Shown here piece by piece: positions 1-9,400 of a DNA stretch of 64,000 nucleotides. The notes under the pieces were generated by a model that was not told the DNA's origin, did not search any database, and saw only the letters and a list, made by a program, of their open reading frames with translations. Within the stretch, counting starts at the first letter, position 1. Every line of letters begins with the position of its first letter. Made by a program: the position numbers and the translations under genes. The stretch comes from Monocercomonoides exilis. Its lineage: Eukaryota > Preaxostyla > Oxymonadida > Polymastigidae. The stretch spans positions 1,777,501 to 1,841,500 of the forward strand of contig LSRY02000002.1 of the NCBI GenBank assembly GCA_001643675.2, in the 5' to 3' direction.

Positions 1-134
1 AGTGTACTTAGGTTTTTTTTATTTTTATTAAATTTTATTTTTTATAACTGGTTTTGTATTTGTTACTCAAGCAGATAAATGTTTCTTGTTTATTATTTAC
101 AAAATTTTTATTTCATTCCTCATTGAATTGTTAG

Positions 135-410
135 GACATTATTTATCAAACAAAAATACCAAATCATATGAATATGAAAGGCGAATCTCGACCGTCTGGC
201 TATACATCACTTTCCTCTATTCACAGTAAGCATCCTGTTCGGCAGAACAATATGCCATCTTTCCTTCTTAGTGAAACGTTTAAGTATATATTCCTTTCTT
301 TCACAGATCCCAATGAATTTCTGCCGCTTGATAAGTGGGTGTTTAATACAGAAGCGCATCCAATCGCTCGACGAAAATATTTGAAGCGCCTTCCTTTAAA
401 TGAAAAATGA
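135..410 (+). CDS. GH47 class I alpha-1,2-mannosidase, C-terminal exon (partial)
   Basis: This is the last exon of a glycoside hydrolase family 47 alpha-mannosidase (ER/Golgi N-glycan trimming or EDEM-type glycoprotein quality control). The exon follows an acceptor TTAG at 131-134; its first codons read DIIYQTKIPN and run in frame into the rest. The C-terminal family signatures are present: a GYTSL segment, then MPSFLLSETFKYIFLSF (family: SFFLAETLKYLYLLF), then DKWVFNTEAHP, which holds the Thr of the conserved NTEAHP calcium-site motif. The protein ends about 15 residues later at TGA 408-410, as expected. The ATG at 168 is internal and is not a start. The catalytic acid residues and the rest of the barrel lie upstream of the window, so ER mannosidase I versus EDEM cannot be decided. 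Confidence 0.85.
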   Translation, partial: DIIYQTKIPNHMNMKGESRPSGYTSLSSIHSKHPVRQNNMPSFLLSETFKYIFLSFTDPNEFLPLDKWVFNTEAHPIARRKYLKRLPLNEK

Positions 411-1306
411 ATATTGTGTTGTTGAAATTAAATTTTTCATAAGTATCTTTGATGATACATGTAATTTACAAGCATCTTTCTCTGAAATTTGGCAATTAAG
501 TAATGTATTTGTGATTATTATATAATTTTGTTTTGAAAGGGTTCTTAAATTATATTTCGTAATAATTTTATGCAATTTGATATTGATCTGTATTTTCGTT
601 TTTGTAATAATTATTGTTGTTTCTTGTTATTTATTGATGATTGTAATTATGTAAATGAAAAGTATTCGCTTGATTTTTTCATGATTTTTCTTTTTTGCAT
701 TTAAAAATTTGAGAAATAATATTACACAAATGAAATTAATCAATCATCTAAACATCATCTTTAACTTGATGCTTTATTTTTATTTGGTTCATTTTTATTT
801 GAAATTAGCAGTAAATAAAAATCATTCTATTCCTTTCAACATATTGATTGAGTTTTCAACAAAAAAACAATCATGTTAATAAATGTTTGCGTATTTATCT
901 TTGAGCAATTCGCTCTGAAATTGAGCTTGTTTTTTCTTTTTTAGGTGAATCCAATATAATATAAACTTTTGTATTTGTTTGGATTTAATCTGAAAAACAA
1001 TAAATGAAATACATATAATTTTTGATACAAACTTTTAACAAAACAAACAATTTCACTTCAGTTAAGAACCCAAAATTATCGCATCAATAAAATAAGAATG
1101 CCAAAATATTAAAATATACAGTGCATGAATGTTTTTTACGGCAATTGTCAAAAAACACTTTTTATAAATGTGGGCAGTGGCATTTACTCAACAACAGTTA
1201 GTAATGGTTGTTCGACAAATTTTCAGTTATTCACTTTATGCATACAATATTATGTGACACACGTAAAAGAAACAACTTTTTCCATTGAATAAAAAAGATA
1301 TATTTC
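411..1306. other. AT-rich intergenic region
   Basis: Very AT-rich spacer with many homopolymer runs. No frame reads like protein, and no RNA gene was recognised. It presumably holds the 3' untranslated region of the mannosidase gene. Confidence 0.6.
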
Positions 1307-1572
1307 ATATGAGTGTTATTATTTTTGAAATCATAACTTTTTTTGGGGTTTTGATAATTTTGAAAATTTCAAGAAATAATAAATACAATTTTCTTTGATA
1401 TGTTCTATTTATCTCAATTGTCTTCAATGAAAATGATTGATGTGAAAGAAATACAGAGATGTTTCAATTAGAGTTTTCTCTTTTCTGTGTTCATAAACAA
1501 GCATTCGAAGCGAATGTGAAAACCGAAATAACTATTAAAAATACTATGATTTCAAAAATAATTACCCATATA
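1307..1572. mobile_element. MITE-like inverted-repeat element, copy 1
   Basis: The right end contains TATGATTTCAAAAATAAT followed by TACCCATAT. The left end carries the reverse complement with a few changes (ATATGAGTGTTATT then ATTTTTGAAATCATA). The same ~25-bp termini in inverted orientation, about 265 bp apart, recur at 39.3, 45.6 and 47.7 kb. There is no coding capacity. This fits a non-autonomous, transposon-derived element (MITE). Target-site duplications could not be assigned. Confidence 0.65.
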
Positions 1573-2765
1573 CCAACTTTGATCATAAAATTTCTAAGTT
1601 TTCTTTATTTCCAGTGAGCAAATTGAATGTTTTTATCTATTTTAAAATGGACTGTTAGTTCTATCATTTTCTATATATTCTTTATTTGTCAAATATTTTT
1701 TTGAAAAGTTCCTTTTGGTCATTTTCAAATTAAATGAATGTGACATATTTTCATCAAATTTCTGTTCCCACTCACCAAATTTAGCTGTCATGAAAAAAAT
1801 ATCTTGATTATGTTTATGTTGCCTTTTTGTGAAATTTCGTGAGTGGGAACGAAAATTTGATCGAAATATGAAATTACTATAATATTTGAAAATTACACAA
1901 AAGGAACTTATCAAAAAAAAAAATATAGACACGTGCACACTCGATGTGATTTTTTCCAGCTTTGACAATAATTCTATCAAGTGAAATATTTGACGCAAAT
2001 ATTATCTCACTAGTTCATTCTTTGTGATGTCATATTTCTTTTGTTTTATTATTTGTATAATGTTATTGTCAGGAATTCTTGTTGATCTGTGCGAAGTTTA
2101 TCACGACATCTTTTAAATCCTTTGTGGTTTTTCTTTTATGACAGAAGTTTGTGAATTGAACAGTTTCAAAGAAGAAAGAATAAAATTGATAACTCTCTTT
2201 TTCAAAAGTTAAAACTGGAAATGATATATCTCCAAAATAATATTTGACATCAAAAACAATTTCACAATTTTTTTAAAAAAATAATTTCAATGTTTAAAAA
2301 ACTTAAGAATTTGAATACAACATTTCTAAATTCTCCTTTTGATGAGCTTCGCTTTATTATGAAGTTATGGGGACTTTTTTTTTTTTTTTTTGAAAAAACT
2401 CACAATTTGTTCTGAACTTTTTCTGCTTTCATATCATAATAAGCCAAACGTTGTTATGCAAAAGAAAATATTGAAAAATTATTGAATAATGAATAGATTC
2501 AAAAATGTTGAGTGGAGCAATATTTTGAAGAGAATAACTTCGTTCCAAGCGTGAAAAAATGATTCACAAAGTCAGAAATGGATGTCTTGAAGAAAAATAA
2601 AATTTGGAAACAAAAAAATATTACACTCATTACATAAAGAATTTCATTTTCTTGAACATTTTCAAAAAAAAAAAACAAAAAAAAAAAAAAATTCAAATTG
2701 ATTTCGAACAGCTCTTGAAAAACAGTTTCTTCAAAAAAAATGTTTTGATAAACCAAAACTCAGCA
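1573..2765. repeat. AT-rich spacer with inverted CACTCAC repeat pair
   Basis: Spacer without a convincing gene. Within it, 1759-1778 (TCTGTTCCCACTCACCAAAT) and 1836-1856 (AATTTCGTGAGTGGGAACG) form an inverted pair about 75 bp apart, preceded by a tract resembling GAATGTGACATATTTTCATC. A related arrangement occurs at 45466-45585, directly beside another copy of the ~265-bp element. A run of 17 T lies at 2376-2392. Confidence 0.45.
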
Positions 2766-3061
2766 TCATATCTTCATATCTTCATATTCTTCTTCTTTCA
2801 ACTTTTCAAATGCTTCCATTTTCTGCCTTTCTCTGAACTTCTTCCATTTAATCACTTTCTTTCTTCCAAACATTTTTGGTGTCACCAAAATGAACCAAAC
2901 ATTATTCAATGCATCAAGATCATCAAATATAACTTGCAGCATTTCCCCCATGCCTTTTGTTGGGAATGCCTTCTTCAGCCAATGGAGGCACCAACAATTA
3001 TCACTTTCAAAATACCGAAAATGCCCAAAAGCACTCCAAATAAAAATACCAAATAACCCAT
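2766..3061 (-). CDS. possible small membrane protein (doubtful, perhaps partial)
   Basis: On the minus strand an ATG at 3061 opens a strongly hydrophobic stretch (MGYLVFLFGVLLGIFGILK) that would form one membrane helix. That frame then closes. Removing a short GT-AG segment (GTGATAATTG...GGCTGAAG, 32 nt, or an alternative 23-nt version) joins it in frame to KAFPTKGMGEMLQVIFDDLD... and a basic/acidic C-terminus ending EEYEDMKI at TGA 2768-2766. The composition looks more like protein than its surroundings do. No family was recognised, and exons further upstream (a stretch starting MAFGKEMIVVMID on the same strand near 3170) are possible. It could equally be a decayed gene. Confidence 0.3.
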
Positions 3062-3473
3062 CAAATGACATAGATTAATATGTTGTGAAGAATCACAAAA
3101 CTTTCATCACTCACACATCTTCTATTTGTTGGGATAAATCAATCATCACAACAATCATTTCTTTCCCAAATGCCATTTCTCATAAAAATACAGGCAACAA
3201 AAATGCATGCTCCAAATAATACATTATTTCATCTCAGATGGAAGATATTGTAATTTGGAAAGCGATGGATAAAATATCAGAACATCAACAAAAATGGAAT
3301 GTTTATTCACTTTTATTTATTGGATCAAAAATGGAACTTGAAAAAACAACAAGGGAGAATGATTATATCTTTATTATATGTGATCTTCAAATAAAGAAAA
3401 ATTTCCATTTTCAAAACATAAGTACCCATACTAGCCTGTGATAGAAAAAAGAAAAGATAACAGTCTGAGAGGC
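3062..3473. other. intergenic region upstream of the beta-helix gene
   Basis: AT-rich spacer that should hold the promoter of the gene starting at 3474. No recognisable motif was seen. Possible upstream exons of the doubtful minus-strand gene would also lie here. Confidence 0.4.
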
Positions 3474-6400
3474 ATGGCTTTGAAGCTGTTGGGAATATTT
3501 TGTTGTGCATGGATAATTAGTGTAGAATGCGTGTGCAATGGTATCAGAAGTGATGGAGGAGAAGTTGGAGAGAAATCATGGAAAGATAGAGAATTGAGTT
3601 ATCTAGAAGGCACATGGTCAGAGAAGGCTCAAAACGAGAAATATGGAGATGACAATTTATTTGATGCACGTTTTAAAGGGAAAGGAGATGAAGTGAGAGA
3701 AATCGAAAAGCAAAAGAAAATATTGAAGAAAAACTCAAAACCATGTGACGATGGAAGTGGAGAGATTGGGAAAGTTCAAAAACTGAGTCATTGTGATGAA
3801 TGGAAAATGAGGAAAAACGAGGGAATGCGTGATGAAAGTGTGGTTGAAGGATGTCTTGTTCTGGCCAATTCATCGATAAAACTGAATTCACTGGCGTTGA
3901 TGGAAAGAAGTGGGAAAGGTGTGATCGGGGCAGAAAATGGATGTTTTGTTGAGTTGAGCGGATGCATTGTTGGAGTTGAGAGAAAGACATCTCCATTTTA
4001 TTTATGTGGGAGCTGTGGATTGCTCACCAACATTTCCCTAAGATTTTCTTCAACCTTAACATCAACAAAACAGATATTTCCTCGACTTTTCTCTCCAAAA
4101 GTATCAAAAGGGGAGATTTCTGAAAATTGTTATGTTTCTATTTGTTCCTCTCATTTCTCTTCCTTTTATGTGTCTTCAGCTCCGTTTATCTCATCATCTT
4201 CCATCCCTTTTGTTTCTCTCTCCAAATTAACATTTTTCAATATTTCAACGGCTATTGCAGATTGTCCATCTCCAACGACTTCATTTTTTCAAACATCATG
4301 TTTTATGAGCAGCTGCTCATTCTCATCAGTTCATGATGTTTACGACGGAGGGATTGTCTCCTCTCTCAACAATCCCTATGCCTCCTTTTCTACCTCAAAC
4401 ACCTCGTTTGTTGGGTGTAGTCGGACAAGAAATGTTGAATGCACTGGAAGCGAAGATAATACAAAGCATCCAAAGAGACAGCAGATTACAGACAATGGGG
4501 CAAATTCGTTCACTTGGTGTATGTGGAATGGCTCGAATACAACAGGAACAAGCGATTCTGTTACAGACGGAGTGTCAAGCGGAGGGGCAATTTTCATGCA
4601 CAAACTCAATTCTGGAGTGCTCTTTGTTTCACGTTGTTTGTTTAATAATTGCTTTGCACACAGCCGTGGAGGTGGAATTATGTGTCATTCTATCAATTCT
4701 ATCAAAATTGAGAACAATTCGTTCAATATATGCACTGCTCAAAATCAATATGGAGGAGGATTGTATGTCAGCACTATTTCAAAATGTATTCGGATCAGCG
4801 GATGTGAATTCCAGAATTGCAAGGCATACAGCGATGGAGGAGGGGTTAATCTCAATAATTTTCAGGTTTCAGGAACAAACTGTATCAGAACAGAAAGTGG
4901 AGAAGGGGAGAGTGCGTGTATATTTGAGTGCTCATTCACTTTGTGCTCTATCACAAAAACAAATGGCGGAGGGATTTATTGTCATGTTGCACCAATTCAG
5001 TTCAAAACGAGGAGTATTCAGTTTGTTTCGTGCAACGCTTCATATTTGGGTGGGGGATTACATTTTGATTCAAATGCATCAACAGCTCCAAGCAATAATC
5101 ATTATTTTTATTTTTTCTTTTTTCTCGATTGCAGATGCACTGCTTCCACTCCTTATGGTCACGATGTGTATTTTGAAGACTATTACAATCTCTTCTCATC
5201 GAACAATCCATTCTTTGAATCATATACGACTAATACCAATGAGAAAAGAGTATGCTATTCATTTTATTTAAGTGATTGGACATATCAGCAGACAGAAAAG
5301 AAGGATTGGTTGAAGGATAAAATTTTGGATCGGTTTGTTGGGGTGAATGGAGATGATTCGTATGAAAAATGTGGTGAACATGAAATACTCCCGTGCAAGA
5401 CTGTGGGATATGCGGTGGATGTGAGCATTGCCCAACTGAGTTCAATAATCACAGTGCTTGGTGGGAAGCATGTGAGCGAAGGAACAACAATCAATGTTGG
5501 GGAAAAGAAGATTTCGGTTGTGGGGAAAGGGAAGGAGGTGAGTGTGATTGGAACAGGAGCACTTTCTTCCTCTTCGACAACGCTGTTCAGTGTGACGAGT
5601 GGACAGCTGGAGGTGTGGCATGTGGGGATCGATCACAACGCAACAAGAAGCCCATCGCCGAGTGTGTTTGTGGTGTCACTGGGGAGCGGGACTCTTTCAC
5701 TGGAGGATGTGGCGATCTCATCAAGCGTTAATGGAGAGAGTGGAATATCAGCATCTGTGTTTGTGATGGCTCTGTCGCAATTGAGGATGAGTGATGTTGA
5801 GATAAAAAACATGAAAATGAATCAACCACTATTTACCGAACCATCATCAGCAGGATCATCATCAGGAGAGAGCATTCTGGGGAATTTGACAGTTCAAAAT
5901 ATGAGTCGGACAGGAGGAGACGGGGTTGTGTTGGCAAAGAGTGTGAAGGCAGGAGAGACATTTGTGGTGTGGAATACAACGATGGAAGGGTGCGAGTGTG
6001 TGAATGGGAATGGCGGAGGGATAAAGGTTGAGCTGGAATCTTCGACAAGCAAAGTTCGAGTTGGAACATCAACATCACATAGCGGAGGAACAATAAAATT
6101 CGACAAAACGAAGTGCAGTGGATATGGAGGAGGGATGATGCTGCATCTGGAGGATAATTCATTTGATTTTGAGATAACATCAGTGAGTTTTGCTGGTTGT
6201 GCTGCAGCATTGGGAGGAAAGAATTTGTTTGTTGAAGCACAGGATTTGTCAGCTGTTATCAGCAGCGCATCAATTGGATTCAATCCAGAAATTGGAATCG
6301 ATGTTGCAGAATTGAATGAACTTTGTGGGAAAGAGAGTGGCAAGCCAGAGCTGATTGTTCCACTTGTTGTGTTTCTTCGAACATCACCGTCACCAGCATA

Positions 6401-9400
6401 TGTGAGTGGAAGAGAACAAGGAAGTGAATTCAGACAGTGCGGATATGAAGATTATCCATGCAAAGGAATTGAGAATGCTGGAGAAGTTCAATTTAAGAAT
6501 TCAAAGAGAATGATCAGATTGACTCGCACATTTTCATTTGATGAAGAAGTGAAGTTGAATGAGGAGTCATATGAGATTGATTCGAGTGACAAAAATGTTG
6601 GATTGAAAGTTGGAGGAACAGGAACAAAAACACAAGAAGCATTGGTGATGAACAGTGTTTCATCAACATTCACAAGGATATTGTTTGAACTTGGAGGATC
6701 GATTGGAGAGCGATCATCATTTGTTCAGTCTTCAGAAGGAACATTGAGATTTGTTGATTGCGGGATGAAGATGGGAAATGGAGTGGATACAGTGAGTTAT
6801 GAGTTTGTGAGTGCAAGTGGAGGAAAAGTGGAGATTATTCGAATGAGATGCGGAGGGAATGTGGGGAATGTGGGATTTGTGGGAAGTGTGATTGTTGTGA
6901 ATGGAAGTTGTGAATGCCTGATGGATGAAATGGTTATTAACCAAACAACCTCAAATGGAGCAAAAGGGTTGATTGAGATTGCCACAAGCAGCTCAGCTGC
7001 GATTCAGAACTGCTCCATAGCAAATTCCATTCTGCCAAGTTGTGGAGCAATTCAGGTTGAGAAATGCTCATCAATCACATTGAAGAACACCTCATTTGAG
7101 AACATCACGAGAGGAGCAGGAGACGGTGGATGTGTTAATGTTGATTCAAATGAAGATGGAAGCCAAGATATAATCAGAATTGAGAACTGCTCATTCACCT
7201 CATGCGAGGTGACTGAGAATGGAAAAGGAGGAGGAGGACTGTCAGTTTCATTGGAGAATCCCTCTGAGCTGCATGTATCATCAACAAGATTTGAAAAGTG
7301 CTGTGCGCCATCAACAAGTGGAAGTGAAGGGAAAGGAGGAGGAATGTTTCTTTCTCTGATGGATTCAGATGCAAAATTTGAATTATCGGATCCTCTTGTG
7401 TTTGATGGAAATTGGGCAGAATATGGAAAGAACATATTCATTTTGTCAAAGGATTTGAATTGTTCTGTGACAAATGACTCATTCAAGTTTGATTATTCCT
7501 CAATGAAGGATGATAAAACTCTGTTTGTTGGAAGTGATACCCTTCATTCAGATAAAGATTTGTTCATGTTCCTCGTTCCATACAGCTCATTTGAGATATT
7601 TATCTCATCAGAAGGATTTGATGTGAAGCGTTGTGGAAGTGAGGAAGAACCTTGTTTCACAATGTGGAAAGGGATGGAAAACATGAAAAAAGAGATTGGA
7701 AAGAAAACAATTCAGATTGAAGGATCGATTGTTATTCGAGATTCATTCAACATGTCCAATTATCAGATCAAAAAGGGTGTGAAGATGGGAGAAGAGAATG
7801 TGAAAGCGATATTGAATTTTGAAAAGGCGATTGGAAGTCAACTGGAATATTTCATGGGAAATGATATTTACCTTGAATTGACGGATATAAAACTTCAACT
7901 GACAAATGATTTTGTCAACTCAGCCAAAACAATAATTTCGAACAGAGAAGGTGAGTTGATAATAACTGGATGTTCACTCCATTCAGAGGCTGGAGTTAAT
8001 AATGGAATCAATTGTGTATTTGTGGATGTGATTGGAGGAAGCGTGGAAGTGAATGATTTGTTGATTGAATCATGCAATGTTGGAAACAGTATTTTTTCCA
8101 TTCATGATTCTGGAATAACTTGTCATTTTGTGAATGTTCGAGTGGAATCATTGAATGAGAGTGGAGGGTGTATTTTATCAATCAAGAAGTCTGAACCAGG
8201 ATTGAAGATAAATGAAGAATATGAAGATGGTGTGAATCCTGAGATTGACAACTCATCATTTTCAGGAGTGAAGAGAAGTGATAATGGAGCAAGCATTTTG
8301 GAGTCAAAAAGTGAGAAAAAGATTTGTTTGGTTGTGAATGTGAGCAACATGACAGAAGACAAAGCAGAAACAAGTGAAAAAGGAGGGGGAATATTCTTCA
8401 CGTTGGGAAAGTCTGGTTTGATGAAAATAGTTGATTCGACAATCAGTCATTGTAGTTGCAGTATTGATTCAGGGAGAGGCGGAGGTGTGTATCTGGCAAC
8501 AAATGAAAGAGAAAAATTGGACTTTTCATTTGTTGGTTTGAAATTCAGCGACAACAGAGCAAGAGTGGGAAACGATGTTTTCATTGAATGTTACGATATC
8601 ACATCGCAGATCAATGAAAAGCAATTTCAGTTTGATCTTCGAGAAGGCCATTACGATTGTGACAACGCCATATGTGGAAAAGATGAATGTGATTATCCAA
8701 GCGATACAGATCTAATTGGATTTGTGACTATCCATCAGAGCGACACAATCATTGTGAACAGTGTGAATGGATCGAATGAGAGACAATGTGGAACCAACAC
8801 ACTTCCATGTGCTTCGATTGATTATGGGCTGATGCATCTGACTTCAGATTTCATGAGCGTGATGATTGTTGTTGATGAGAGCGTGATTGAGGAAGAGATA
8901 AATCTGGAGGAGATGAGTCTGAGTTCAAAGAGCAGGAACCTGTGTGATGTTGAAGTTGAAACAGGGATTGAAAAAACAAAAGAGGCGTTAATAACAACAA
9001 CAGGGGAAGTTTCATTATTGAAAGTGAACTTTGTGTTTGATTCGAATTTCATTTCTTCTCACGAATCATTGATCTCGCCAGAAGGAGGAATTCTTGAAGT
9101 GATGGATTGTTCGTTCACTACAAAACAACTGAAGGAAGTAGTTAATGCTGAATTTGCAAACATTCCATTTCACATTATCAATATGGAAAAAGGAGAATTA
9201 CAACTTGATGGATGCACATTATCAAATCTCATTCTTCAAAAATCTGCATTGCATCTTTCATCTTCTCTTCCATCAGTAATTTATTTATTCACGGTTTGCA
9301 ATTCAACAATAGAAACTTCTTTGATAGATATAAACGAATGTGGACAATTAACAATAAAGGATTTCAATACAGAAAATATCACAGTTGAAGGAAATGAAGA

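Noticed and set aside
168-410. A complete small gene starting at ATG 168
   Set aside because: It is the C-terminal part of a GH47 mannosidase and reads in frame upstream to an intron acceptor at 133-134.
3438-3473. Start of the beta-helix protein at 3438
   Set aside because: That codon is GTG; the ATG at 3474 begins a clean signal peptide.
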